Of a DNA stretch of 64,000 nucleotides, positions 15,924 to 24,571 are shown one piece after another. A program made the translations under genes and the position numbers. The notes beneath the pieces were generated by a model, which worked only from the letters and a program-made list of their open reading frames with translations, had not been told where the DNA came from and ran no database searches. Source of the DNA: Pseudonocardia parietis (GTDB lineage: Bacteria > Actinomycetota > Actinomycetes > Mycobacteriales > Pseudonocardiaceae); assembly GCF_017876315.1 (NCBI RefSeq), contig NZ_JAGINU010000001.1, positions 6,882,001-6,946,000 of the forward strand. Direction: 5' to 3'. Position 1 is the first letter of the stretch. Each line of letters opens with the position of its first letter.

Positions 15924-17498
15924 GTGGATGCCATCAGCCTGCTCGTCGGATCGCTGCTCGGCGCGGTCGTCGCCGCCGCCGTCACCTGGCTGCTCGCCGC
16001 CGCCCGGTTCCGCGCCGACGCGGCGGAGACGGCCCGGGTCGCCGCGAACACCGCCGCGACCACCCGGGCGGACGCGGCAGGGCTGCGGGCCGAGCGCACC
16101 GGCCTGCTCGAACGCGTCGAGGAGCTGCACGAGTCGCTCGACGAGGCGACCGCGCGGGCCCGGCGGGCCGAGTCCGACGCCGCGGGCGCGACCGCCGCGC
16201 TGCGGGCCGAGCGCCACGCCCGCGCCGAGGCGGAGGCGGGCATGAAGGACTCGTTCGCGGCCCTGTCGCAGGACGCGCTGGCCCGCAACAACGAGGCGTT
16301 CGTGGCGCTGGCCGAGAGCAGGCTCAAGGAGGCGACCTCCGCGCTGTCGGCGCGGGCGCAGGGTGAGGAGGCGACCCGGGCCAAGGCGGTCGAGCAGCTG
16401 CTCGATCCGGTCGCCGCCGCGCTCGGGCGGGTGGAGGGCCAGCTGCGCTCGGTGGAGAAGGACCGCGAGTCCGCCTACGCCGGGCTGCGTGAGCAGGTCC
16501 GGGCGATGGCCACGAGCTCGGAGAAGCTCGGCACCGAGACCAAGGCGCTGGTCAACGCGCTGCGGGCGCCGCAGGTCCGGGGGCGCTGGGGCGAGATGCA
16601 GCTGCAGCGGGTCGCCGAGATGGCCGGGATGGTGGAGCACTGCGACTTCTCCACGCAGGTCTCGGCCGACGGCGAGGACGGCGGTGTCCGCCCGGACATG
16701 CTGGTCCGGCTCGCCGGGGGCAAGCAGGTCGTGGTGGACGCCAAGGTCCCGTTCGCCGCCTACCTGGAGGCCGTCGAGGCCTCCGACCCGGACGTGCACG
16801 CGCAGAAGCTGACCGCACACGCCCGCCAGCTGCGCGCCCACGTCGACCAGCTGGCAGCCAAGGCGTACTGGGAGGCCTTCGAGCCGACGCCCGAGTTCGT
16901 CGTGCTCTTCGTCCCGGGGGACCCGTTCCTCGAGGCCGCCCTGCGCTCGGACCCCGGACTGCTGGAGTACTCGTTCGGCCGCAACGTGGTCCTCACGACG
17001 CCGACGACACTGGTCGCGCTGCTGCGCACGGTCGCCTACGGCTGGAAGCAGGAGGCACTCGCCCGCAACGCCGCCCAGGTGCACAAGCTGGGCCGGGAGC
17101 TGCACGGTCGCCTCGCCACGATGGGCACGCACGTGGCCCGGCTCGGGCGCAGCCTCGACTCGGTGGTGGAGAGCTACAACCGCACGGTGTCCTCGCTGGA
17201 GGCCAGGGTGCTGGTCAGCGCCCGCCGGTTCACCGAGCTCCAGGTGACCGACGGCGAGCTCGACGCGCCGGAGACGGTGGACCGCACGCCGCGGGGCGTC
17301 TCGGCACCGGAGCTGGTGGCGTCGGCCGGGGAGGCGCTCGTGTCCCTCGAGGACCTCGGGCGCCCCGCGGAGCCCGACGCCGGGGACGGCCGGGTCCGCA
17401 CACCCTGGGCCGACGCCGGCCGGTCCGGGACGTCCGGCGTCCCGGCCGCGGAGCCGGACGACGGGCCGGATTCCCTGCGGAGGTGGGAGTTAGGCTGA
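15924..17498 (+). CDS. rmuC: DNA recombination protein RmuC
   Basis: A 524-residue RmuC homologue. Residues about 3-25 form an N-terminal transmembrane helix. Residues 35-130 form a long Ala/Arg/Glu coiled coil. The conserved nuclease-like RmuC domain spans about 190-400, with NALRAPQVRGRWGEMQL, VRLAGGKQVVVDAKVPF and FVPGDPFLEAAL in order. RmuC limits inverted-repeat-driven rearrangements. The C-terminal 90 residues are acidic and probably disordered. The GTG start at 15924 is chosen because it precedes the transmembrane helix. A DUF6542 gene follows after 4 bp. Confidence 0.93.
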   Translation: MDAISLLVGSLLGAVVAAAVTWLLAAARFRADAAETARVAANTAATTRADAAGLRAERTGLLERVEELHESLDEATARARRAESDAAGATAALRAERHARAEAEAGMKDSFAALSQDALARNNEAFVALAESRLKEATSALSARAQGEEATRAKAVEQLLDPVAAALGRVEGQLRSVEKDRESAYAGLREQVRAMATSSEKLGTETKALVNALRAPQVRGRWGEMQLQRVAEMAGMVEHCDFSTQVSADGEDGGVRPDMLVRLAGGKQVVVDAKVPFAAYLEAVEASDPDVHAQKLTAHARQLRAHVDQLAAKAYWEAFEPTPEFVVLFVPGDPFLEAALRSDPGLLEYSFGRNVVLTTPTTLVALLRTVAYGWKQEALARNAAQVHKLGRELHGRLATMGTHVARLGRSLDSVVESYNRTVSSLEARVLVSARRFTELQVTDGELDAPETVDRTPRGVSAPELVASAGEALVSLEDLGRPAEPDAGDGRVRTPWADAGRSGTSGVPAAEPDDGPDSLRRWELG

Positions 17499-17502
17499 CC
17501 GG

Positions 17503-18492
17503 GTGAACTCGACGCGCAGGAGCTCGGCCCGCCGGCCCGGCGGGTCGACGTCCCGGTCCCCCGCTCCCGCTCGTGGCGGCTGGCCGGTCCGGGAGCGGTC
17601 GCTGCTGCGCCCGGTGCTCGGCATCCCTCCGGTGGCCGCGGTCGGCCTCGCCCTCGGAACCACCGCACTCGGCGTGTTCGTCGACCTGATCCGGATCGGC
17701 ACGGTCGGCCGAGTCTTCGAGATCGGATACCTGCTCGGCTGCGTGCTCGCGGTCGGCTGGGTACGCCGCCGCAGCATCTTCCTGCCCGCGGTGCAGCCGC
17801 CGCTGCTGCTCGCCGTCGTCGTGCCGGTGATGGCAGTGCTGATCGGCGCCCCCACCGGCGGGGGCACGGCGGAGAGCGTGCTCATGGCCGGCGCTCCGTT
17901 GATCAACGCTTTCCCGGCGATGGCGGTGACCACCGTGGTCGTCCTGCTGGTCACCGCGTTCCGGCTACTGCGCCAGCGGCTCGGCCCGGACGACGCCGTC
18001 GGCCGGCTGTGGGCCGGGCTCGGCCGGGATCCGGGCGGGCGCGACCCGGACGGCCGGGCTCCGGCAGCCGGCTCCCCGGGGGCCGGTTCCGCGAGGGCCG
18101 ACCGTCGACGGTCGGGCTCCAGGTCGACGGGCCGCTCCCGCTCGGGCGCCGGGAACCGCAGCGCCGAAAACCGCGGCGCCGAGGACCGAGGCGGCGAGGA
18201 CCGCGGTGATGAGGGCCGTGGTGGCGCCCGGGCCGGTGAGCGCGGCCGCACGCGTGGCGGGCGTACCGGTGGCGGCGAACCCGAGCCCCGGACGAGACGC
18301 GGCCGGACGTCCTCATCGGGCTCGGCCCGTACCGGATCGACGCCCCGCGGTGCCGCGGACGGCCGCGGTAGCACCGACAGCGGTGGCTTCCGCTCGTCGG
18401 ATCCGGACGGGCACCGGGCGCCCGGCGGTTCGCGGGCCTCGTCGGCGACACGCGGTGGCTCGTCCGCCCGGACACGCCGACCCTCCCGCTGA
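17503..18492 (+). CDS. DUF6542 membrane protein with long disordered tail
   Basis: A 329-residue protein with a membrane domain of about four helices between residues 35 and 155, matching the actinobacterial DUF6542 region (for example EIGYLLGCVLAVGWVRRRSI). The C-terminal 170 residues are extremely rich in Arg, Gly and Ser with no hydrophobic core, and so are probably disordered and cytoplasmic. The function is unknown. It starts 4 bp after rmuC and belongs to the same transcript. A DUF6542 gene beside ispH and ychF is also the arrangement in mycobacteria. Confidence 0.8.
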   Translation: MNSTRRSSARRPGGSTSRSPAPARGGWPVRERSLLRPVLGIPPVAAVGLALGTTALGVFVDLIRIGTVGRVFEIGYLLGCVLAVGWVRRRSIFLPAVQPPLLLAVVVPVMAVLIGAPTGGGTAESVLMAGAPLINAFPAMAVTTVVVLLVTAFRLLRQRLGPDDAVGRLWAGLGRDPGGRDPDGRAPAAGSPGAGSARADRRRSGSRSTGRSRSGAGNRSAENRGAEDRGGEDRGDEGRGGARAGERGRTRGGRTGGGEPEPRTRRGRTSSSGSARTGSTPRGAADGRGSTDSGGFRSSDPDGHRAPGGSRASSATRGGSSARTRRPSR

Positions 18493-18685
18493 CGGACCGC
18501 GATCGACGATCGGGCCGCCCGGCGTCGTCGCTGGTGAGCGGTTCGGGTGTACCCGGTTGACCCGGCCGGGCGACATCGACGGAGAATCGACGCAACCCCC
18601 CGCCCACCCGGACGTCATACAGAGCGGGGACAGGTGTGGCCCCGCCCGCAGCTCCCCCGACGCACGCCGGACGACCTGGAGAACG

Positions 18686-19228
18686 ATGTCCACCAACCGG
18701 ATCACCCGCTTCCCCCGGCCCGCGGTCCTCGTCGCACTCGTGACGACCGCGATCGCGCTGATCGGCGTCGGCACGGCGCTGGCCGCGACACCGGCGGCAC
18801 AGGCGTTCCACGAGCAGCCCCTGGTTCCTGGCACTCCGTGCACGGTCACCGCGAACGCCTGCGTCGACCTCGACTCGAAGCAGTCCTGGCTGTTCGAGGG
18901 CGGGAAGATCACCCACGGCCCGGTGCCGGTCGCGATCGGCGGCCCGGGCAAGGAGACCCCGGTGGGTCACTCCCTGCGCGTGTACCGCAAGGAGGAGCTG
19001 CACCGCAGCGGTGAGTACACCGCCACCAACGGTGAGCCCGCCCCGATGCCCTGGTCGGTGTTCTTCCAGGACGGCGGCATCGCCTTCCACGAGGGCCGGG
19101 TCGACACCCCGTCCGCGGGATGCGTCCGGCTCACCAAGGAGAACGCGATGACCTGGTACAACAACCTCGAGGTCGGCGACCAGGTCCAGGTGGTCTCGGC
19201 CGCGGCGGTGCACGCCGCCCGCGGCTGA
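18686..19228 (+). CDS. Secreted L,D-transpeptidase
   Basis: A 180-residue YkuD-fold enzyme that would form 3-3 cross-links or attach proteins in peptidoglycan. The signal peptide covers about residues 1-40 (hydrophobic core LVALVTTAIALIGVGTALA, then an Ala-rich cleavage zone). The catalytic motif reads GGIAFHEG (His135) followed by SAGCVRLT with Cys146. It has neither an Ig-like domain nor a lipobox, so it is a minimal form of the family. The ATG at 18686 is preferred because it directly precedes the signal peptide. It is followed by a strong hairpin shared with ispH. Confidence 0.92.
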   Translation: MSTNRITRFPRPAVLVALVTTAIALIGVGTALAATPAAQAFHEQPLVPGTPCTVTANACVDLDSKQSWLFEGGKITHGPVPVAIGGPGKETPVGHSLRVYRKEELHRSGEYTATNGEPAPMPWSVFFQDGGIAFHEGRVDTPSAGCVRLTKENAMTWYNNLEVGDQVQVVSAAAVHAARG

Positions 19229-19250
19229 TCACCGGCCCCGCGCACGACGA

Positions 19251-19289
19251 AAGGCCCCGGACCGCATGTGGGCGTCGGTCCGGGGCCTT
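19251..19289. terminator. Bidirectional hairpin terminator between L,D-transpeptidase and ispH
   Basis: Perfect 13-bp arms AAGGCCCCGGACC (19251-19263) and GGTCCGGGGCCTT (19277-19289) enclose a 13-base loop between convergent genes. There is no long T-tract on either side, which is common in very GC-rich actinobacteria. Confidence 0.75.
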
Positions 19290-19325
19290 CGTGTTTCCCG
19301 TGCGGGAACGCTCAGCGCGTCACGC

Positions 19326-20288
19326 TCAGCGCGTCACGGCGGGACGCGGCGGGCGCAGCTCGCGGGGCAGCGAGAAGACCAGCGTCTCCTCGGCCGTGTC
19401 GACCTCCTCGACCGAGCCGAAGCCGCGCTCGGCGAGGTACTCGACGACGGCACGCACCAGCACCTCCGGCACCGAGGCCCCGCTGGTGACGCCCACGGTC
19501 TGGACGCCGTCGAGCCAGGCGTCGTCGATCTCCTTGGCGTAGTCGATCAGGTACGACGACCCGGCGCCCGCACCGAGTGCCACCTCGACCAGCCGCACCG
19601 AGTTCGACGAGTTCCGGGAGCCGACGACCAGCACCAGGTCGCACCGCGGGGCCATCGTCTTCACCGCGACCTGGCGGTTCTGGGTGGCGTAGCAGATGTC
19701 GTCCGACGGCGGGTCCTGCAACTTCGGGAACCGCTCGCGCAGCGCGCGCACGGTCTGCATGGTCTCGTCGACCGACAGCGTGGTCTGGGACAGCCACACG
19801 ACCTTGTCCGGGTCCCGGACGGTGACCGTGTCGACATCGGCGGCCGACTCGACGAGCTGGATGTGCTCGGGGGCCTCACCGGCGGTGCCCTCGACCTCTT
19901 CGTGCCCGGCGTGCCCGACGAGCAGGATGTCGTAGTCCTCGCGGGCGAACCGCTTCGCCTCCTGGTGGACCTTGGTCACCAGCGGGCAGGTCGCGTCGAT
20001 CGTCTTCAGTTCACGCCCCTTCGCCTCGTCGCGCACGGCGGGCGAGACCCCGTGTGCGGAGAACACGACGTGCGCGCCCTCCGGCACCTCTGAGGCTTCC
20101 TCGACGAAGATCGCGCCACGGTCGCGCAGGGTCTCGACGACGTGCTTGTTGTGCACTATCTCCTTGCGGACGTACACCGGGGCGCCGTACTGGTCGAGCG
20201 CCTGCTCCACGGCCTCGACGGCGCGGTCGACACCGGCGCAGTAACCGCGCGGCTTGGCGAGCAGGACCTGCTTGGCAGAACCGGACAT
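19326..20288 (-). CDS. ispH: 4-Hydroxy-3-methylbut-2-enyl diphosphate reductase
   Basis: A 320-residue IspH (LytB), the last enzyme of the MEP pathway, making IPP and DMAPP. The three Cys that hold the iron-sulfur cluster are visible in RGYCAGVDRA (Cys17), DATCPLVTKVH and CYATQNRQ. The substrate-binding region includes SRNSSNSVRLVE. The ATG at 20288 is chosen because the family begins a few residues before the first Cys motif; upstream in-frame codons lack family character. A 14-bp tandem duplication covers the stop codon region. It is divergent from the lipid-droplet gene, as in mycobacteria. Confidence 0.96.
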   Translation of the reverse strand: MSGSAKQVLLAKPRGYCAGVDRAVEAVEQALDQYGAPVYVRKEIVHNKHVVETLRDRGAIFVEEASEVPEGAHVVFSAHGVSPAVRDEAKGRELKTIDATCPLVTKVHQEAKRFAREDYDILLVGHAGHEEVEGTAGEAPEHIQLVESAADVDTVTVRDPDKVVWLSQTTLSVDETMQTVRALRERFPKLQDPPSDDICYATQNRQVAVKTMAPRCDLVLVVGSRNSSNSVRLVEVALGAGAGSSYLIDYAKEIDDAWLDGVQTVGVTSGASVPEVLVRAVVEYLAERGFGSVEEVDTAEETLVFSLPRELRPPRPAVTR

Positions 20289-20381
20289 GCCTCCAGCGTA
20301 CGGACCACCCCCGGCCCGGGCCCCCACACGTGACACGCTCGACCGTCCCGCACGCGACACGGACCCGCGGGTCGGTGGACA

Positions 20382-20993
20382 ATGGCTCGCATGTCACCGC
20401 TGCCGTTCCCCGTGCGCATCGCAGCCGGCCTCGTCGTGACGGCCGTCGAGCAGGCCCGCGAACTGCCCCGGCACGCCGTCGAGCTGCCGGTGACCGCGGT
20501 CAGCCAGGCGCTGCAGGTGTCGATGCGCCTGCAGCAGAAGGCCACCGAACTGGCGATCAAGGGCGACCGCGCGCTGGGCACCCTGCGCGTCGCCGACGAC
20601 GTCCCGAGCTGGGCGATGTTCGACGACGACCTGGCCGACACCGCCGACTTCCGGCTCCCCGCGGAGCCGGTCGCTCCGGTGTCCCCGGCCGACCGCGAGG
20701 CCGAGCGGCGCAACGGCTCGGTCTCCGCGCTGCGTCCGGCCCGCACCGGTATCCCGATCGATCGGCCCGAACGTCCGGCGACGGCGTCCAACCGGCCGGA
20801 GGCGGAGGCGGGTGCGCCGTACGCCGTCCCCGAGTACCCGACGCTGACGGTCCCCCAGCTGCGCGGGAAGCTCCGCACACTGAGCGTCGACGACCTGTCC
20901 GACCTGCTCGCCTGGGAGACCGCCCACGACAACCGCCCGGCCTACGTCACGATGCTGACGAACCGGCTCGCGACGCTCTCCCAGGAGAAGTGA
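20382..20993 (+). CDS. Lipid droplet-associated protein
   Basis: A 203-residue actinobacterial protein matching the family named lipid droplet-associated protein (Mycobacterium Rv1109c relatives). Residues 5-50 are an amphipathic helix (PFPVRIAAGLVVTAVEQA, then LPVTAVSQALQVSMRLQQ) thought to coat lipid inclusions. Residues 55-150 are polar and variable. The end (TLTVPQLRGKLRTLSVDDLSDLLAWE) is the conserved C-terminal helix pair. The TGA overlaps the xseA GTG (GTGA), so it heads a coupled lipid-droplet gene-xseA-xseB operon. The assignment rests on context and N-terminal pattern. Confidence 0.8.
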   Translation: MARMSPLPFPVRIAAGLVVTAVEQARELPRHAVELPVTAVSQALQVSMRLQQKATELAIKGDRALGTLRVADDVPSWAMFDDDLADTADFRLPAEPVAPVSPADREAERRNGSVSALRPARTGIPIDRPERPATASNRPEAEAGAPYAVPEYPTLTVPQLRGKLRTLSVDDLSDLLAWETAHDNRPAYVTMLTNRLATLSQEK

Positions 20994-22342
20994 CCACGTC
21001 GGAGGAGGCCCCCTGGCCGGTCCGGACGGTCGCCCGCAAGATCGCGGAGTGGGTGGACCGGCTCGGCGTGGTCTGGGTCGAGGGCCAGCTCGCGCAGGTC
21101 AACGCCCGCTCGGGTACCGCGTTCCTGACCTTGCGTGACCCCGCGGCGGACGTGTCGTTGCAGCTCACGGCACCGTCCGCGCTGGTACGCGAGTCCGGTG
21201 GCGCCGTCGCCGAGGGCAGCCGGGTGATCGTGCGCGGCAAGCCGTCGTTCTACCTGGGGCGGGGCACGCTCTCGCTGCGCGTCGACCGCATCCGCGCCGT
21301 CGGGCTCGGCGAGCTGCTGGCCCGGATCGAACGACTGCGGCAGCTGCTCGCCGCCGAGGGGCTGTTCGACCGCGCGTTGAAGCGGCGCCCACCGCTGCTG
21401 CCGCGCACCATCGGCCTGGTCACCGGGCGGGACTCGGCGGCCGAGCACGACGTCGTCCGGAACGCGACCTCGCGCTGGCCCGCGGTGCGGTTCCGGATCG
21501 AGAACGTCGCGGTGCAGGGTGGGCTCGCCGTGGAGCAGATCGTCGGCGCGCTGCAGGTGCTGGACCGCGACCCGGACGTCCAGGTGATCGTCCTGGCCCG
21601 GGGTGGCGGCAGCGTGGAGGATCTGCTCCCGTTCTCCGACGAGACCCTGTGCCGGGCGGTCGCCGCCTGCCGGACCCCGGTGGTGTCGGCGATCGGGCAC
21701 GAACCGGACACGCCGCTGGTCGACCACGTCGCCGACGTCCGCTGCTCGACGCCGACCGAGGCCGGCCGCAGCCTGGTCCCCGATCTCGCCGAGGAGACCG
21801 CGCGGATCGCCGGGCTGCGCGACCGGGCCCGCCGCGCGTTGCACGGCTGGGTCGACCGCGAACAGCGACGACTGTCCGACCTGCGCCATCGCCCGGTGCT
21901 GGCCGAGCCGCTGCGGCTCGTCGAGTCCCGGGAACGCGAGGTCGCCGACGCCCGCGCCGCCGCGCACCGGGCGGTCCTGCGGCGGGTGGACCGGTCGTCG
22001 TCGGAGCTGGAGCACCTGACCGCGCGGCTGGCCGCGCTCGGGCCGACGGCGACGCTGGCCCGCGGCTACGCGATCGTGCAGCTGCGCGGTACGGACCACG
22101 ACGTCCCGCCGCTGCTGCGCTCGGCCGCCGACGCTCCCGCCGGGACGGCGCTGCGGATCCGGGTCGCCGACGGCGCGGTCGCCGCCACCGCGACCGGCCC
22201 GGCCGACGTCCCGCCATCCGCCACCGACGGCGTCGAGCCCGCGCCGTCCACCACCCGCGACACCGCGGCGCCGGGCGAACGTGGATCGCCCACCCGGCGC
22301 CGCCGGTCCACGAAGGCCGCGACCACCGCGAAGGAGACCTGA
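20990..22342 (+). CDS. xseA: Exodeoxyribonuclease VII large subunit
   Basis: A 450-residue catalytic subunit of exonuclease VII, which degrades single-stranded DNA from both ends. The N-terminal OB fold (about 20-110) includes VWVEGQLAQVNARSGTAFLTL. The nuclease core has LITGRDSAAEHDV-like TGRDSAAEHDVVRNA, VQVIVLARGGGSVEDLLPFSDE and SAIGHEPDTPLVDHVADVR, followed by a long coiled coil and TLARGYAIV. The last 60 residues are a low-complexity Thr/Ala/Arg tail. The GTG at 20990 overlaps the upstream stop, and the stop overlaps the xseB ATG by one base. Confidence 0.96.
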   Translation: MTTSEEAPWPVRTVARKIAEWVDRLGVVWVEGQLAQVNARSGTAFLTLRDPAADVSLQLTAPSALVRESGGAVAEGSRVIVRGKPSFYLGRGTLSLRVDRIRAVGLGELLARIERLRQLLAAEGLFDRALKRRPPLLPRTIGLVTGRDSAAEHDVVRNATSRWPAVRFRIENVAVQGGLAVEQIVGALQVLDRDPDVQVIVLARGGGSVEDLLPFSDETLCRAVAACRTPVVSAIGHEPDTPLVDHVADVRCSTPTEAGRSLVPDLAEETARIAGLRDRARRALHGWVDREQRRLSDLRHRPVLAEPLRLVESREREVADARAAAHRAVLRRVDRSSSELEHLTARLAALGPTATLARGYAIVQLRGTDHDVPPLLRSAADAPAGTALRIRVADGAVAATATGPADVPPSATDGVEPAPSTTRDTAAPGERGSPTRRRRSTKAATTAKET

Positions 22343-22563
22343 TGAGCGAGCGACCGGCCGTCGACACCCTCGGCTACGAGCAGGCCCGCGACGAGCTCGT
22401 CGAGGTCGTGCGCGCGCTCGAGGTCGGCGGCCTCGGCCTGGACGAGTCGGTCGCCCTGTGGGAGCGCGGCGAGGCTCTGGCCCGGCGCTGTGAGGACCAG
22501 CTGGCCGGTGCTCGCACCCGCATCGAGGACAAGCTCGCCGAGGCAGACCCGGACGACGCCTGA
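22342..22563 (+). CDS. xseB: Exodeoxyribonuclease VII small subunit
   Basis: A 73-residue helical-hairpin protein that binds the coiled coil of XseA to form exonuclease VII. The typical features are GYEQARDELVEVVRALEVGGLGLDESVALWERGEALARRCEDQL, seen as a continuous helical pattern in pieces across residues 11-53. The ATG overlaps the xseA TGA in TGATG, so the subunits are produced in a coupled ratio. The length is normal for the family. Confidence 0.95.
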   Translation: MSERPAVDTLGYEQARDELVEVVRALEVGGLGLDESVALWERGEALARRCEDQLAGARTRIEDKLAEADPDDA

Positions 22564-22651
22564 TCCCACGCCCCCGCCCGCACGAGGTCGGACTCGCGCC
22601 GAAGCCCACGCTCCCGCCGACGTTCGCGGGCCGGGTCACTCCCGGCAGGCG

Positions 22652-23341
22652 TCAGCTCCCGGCGGCGCCGGCGGGGAGCACGCGAGCGGTGGCCAGGGCC
22701 TCGGCGAGGGTGCGGAACTGCTCGTCGGAGGCCGAGCCGGTGATCAGCGCGCGCACGTCCGGGCGGCCGGGCAGGGTCGCGATGCGGAACGGCTCCCCGC
22801 CGTCGCTCTGGTAGATCTCCCAGGTCAGGCCACCTGCGTCGACGGTGCCCTGCATCCGGGGCGCGCCGTCCCCGCGCTCGGAGGTCCCGGACTCGGTGGC
22901 GAGGACCCCCTCGGCGGAGGCGTCGGTCTGCACCAGGCTCAGGTAGTCGGCGTCCGGAGTCACGTAGCCGACCCGGACCGCGGTGCCGCCGCCCTCGACC
23001 GGGCCGCGGTCCGTGGAGTTGGGGCGGAACGGCACGTCCGGCACCCGCAGCTCGAACGCCGACCCGCGGGCGTACTCGGTCAGCCGGTCCTCGACGTTCA
23101 CACTCGGCCCGGAGTTCGGGTCCTCGACCGGGCCGGTCGGGGCGAACGAGCACGAGTTGCCGACCGAGAACAGCAGCAGCCCGACCGGGATCAGGATCAG
23201 CAGCGCGCCGAGCATGTCGCGGATCGAGGTCTCGCCGCGCTCGGGCTTACGCATGGCACGCGGGCCGATCCGGGGCGGGCGCGGGGGGTCACCGCCGCCG
23301 TCGTCGGAGGAGGACGTGCTCGGATCCGGTCGGGAACTCAC
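22652..23341 (-). CDS. DUF4245 single-pass membrane protein
   Basis: A 229-residue protein. About 50 residues of polar cytoplasmic sequence precede one transmembrane helix (MLGALLILIPVGLLLFSVG). The extracytoplasmic domain matches the actinobacterial DUF4245 family, with segments such as VRVGYVTPDADYLSLVQTD and GLTWEIYQSDGGEPFRIATL. The function is unknown. The GTG start at 23341 is chosen because it begins the cytoplasmic segment and stays clear of the divergent glpX promoter. It neighbours glpX, as a comparable gene does in mycobacteria. Confidence 0.85.
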   Translation of the reverse strand: MSSRPDPSTSSSDDGGGDPPRPPRIGPRAMRKPERGETSIRDMLGALLILIPVGLLLFSVGNSCSFAPTGPVEDPNSGPSVNVEDRLTEYARGSAFELRVPDVPFRPNSTDRGPVEGGGTAVRVGYVTPDADYLSLVQTDASAEGVLATESGTSERGDGAPRMQGTVDAGGLTWEIYQSDGGEPFRIATLPGRPDVRALITGSASDEQFRTLAEALATARVLPAGAAGS

Positions 23342-23467
23342 CCGCCCATGGTCTCCCAGGCATGGCGTCGGTCGCTCATCACACCTCCCCCGGCCACTCA
23401 CGTGCGAGTATCGGGGCCGCCGCCCCCGACCGGGCGGCAGCAGCACGCCGCCGTGAAGGAGACGTCC

Positions 23468-24517
23468 GTGAGTCAGCCCGCCAGCCCGTCCGCCAACCGC
23501 CGCGGCGAAGCACCCGACCGCAACCTCGCGATGGAGCTGGTCCGGGTCACCGAGGCGGCGGCGATGGCGGCAGGCCGCTGGGTCGGCAAGGGCGACAAGA
23601 ACGGCGGTGACGGTGCCGCCGTCGACGCCATGCGTCAGCTGATCTCGTCCGTGTCGATGCGCGGTGTCGTCGTGATCGGCGAGGGCGAGAAGGACGAGGC
23701 GCCGATGCTGTTCAACGGCGAGGAGGTCGGGAACGGCGAGGGCCCGCACTGCGACGTCGCCGTGGACCCGATCGACGGCACCACCCTGATGAGCAAGGGC
23801 ATGCCGAACGCCCTCGCGGTGCTCGCCGTCGCCGAGCGGGACGCCATGTTCGACCCCTCCGCGGTGTTCTACATGGAGAAGATCGCGGTGGGCCCGGAGG
23901 CCGCCGACGCCATCGACATCACCGCCCCGGTCGCCGAGAACATCCGCCGGGTCGCCGCGGCGAAGCACATCGACGTCGCCGACGTGACCGTCTGCGTGCT
24001 GGACCGCCCGCGCCACGAGCAGATCGTGAAGGAGATCCGCGAGGCCGGTGCCCGGATCTCCTTCATCTCCGACGGTGACGTCGCGGGAGCGATCGCCGCC
24101 GCCCGCCCGTCGTCGGGCGTCGACATGCTCTACGGCATCGGCGGCACCCCGGAGGGGATCATCACCGCGGCCGCGCTGAAGTGCATGGGCGGGGAGCTCC
24201 AGGGCCGGCTCTGGCCGACGGACGACGAGGAGCGCAGCAAGGCGGTCGCCGCAGGTCACGACCTCGACAAGGTCCTCACCACCGCCGAGCTCGTCCGCGG
24301 CGAGAACGTCTTCTTCTGCGCCACCGGCATCACCGACGGTCCGCTGTTGCGTGGGGTGCACTACCGCGGCGGGGGCGCGACCACCCAGTCGATCGTGATG
24401 CGGTCCAGGTCCGGCACCGTCCGGCTGATCGACGGCTACCACCGGCTGACCAAGCTGCGCGAGTTCTCCTCGGTCGACTTCGACGGCGTCGAGGGCGAGG
24501 CCCCGCCGCTGCCGTGA
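23468..24517 (+). CDS. glpX: Class II fructose-1,6-bisphosphatase
   Basis: A 349-residue GlpX, a gluconeogenic phosphatase. Metal and substrate motifs are visible: GKGDKNGGDGAAVDAMR (about 41-57), VVIGEGEKDEAPML, the lithium-sensitive-phosphatase-like VAVDPIDGTTL, and later FISDGDVAG and GIGGTPEGI. The GTG at 23468 follows a GGAGACGT ribosome site. The length is typical. Divergent from the DUF4245 gene and upstream of fumC, in the same order as in M. tuberculosis. Confidence 0.96.
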   Translation: MSQPASPSANRRGEAPDRNLAMELVRVTEAAAMAAGRWVGKGDKNGGDGAAVDAMRQLISSVSMRGVVVIGEGEKDEAPMLFNGEEVGNGEGPHCDVAVDPIDGTTLMSKGMPNALAVLAVAERDAMFDPSAVFYMEKIAVGPEAADAIDITAPVAENIRRVAAAKHIDVADVTVCVLDRPRHEQIVKEIREAGARISFISDGDVAGAIAAARPSSGVDMLYGIGGTPEGIITAAALKCMGGELQGRLWPTDDEERSKAVAAGHDLDKVLTTAELVRGENVFFCATGITDGPLLRGVHYRGGGATTQSIVMRSRSGTVRLIDGYHRLTKLREFSSVDFDGVEGEAPPLP

Positions 24518-24571
24518 TCCCCTGCTCACCCCGGGCGGCGGGTAGTCGCCCGGAGGAGCAGGATCGATCCC

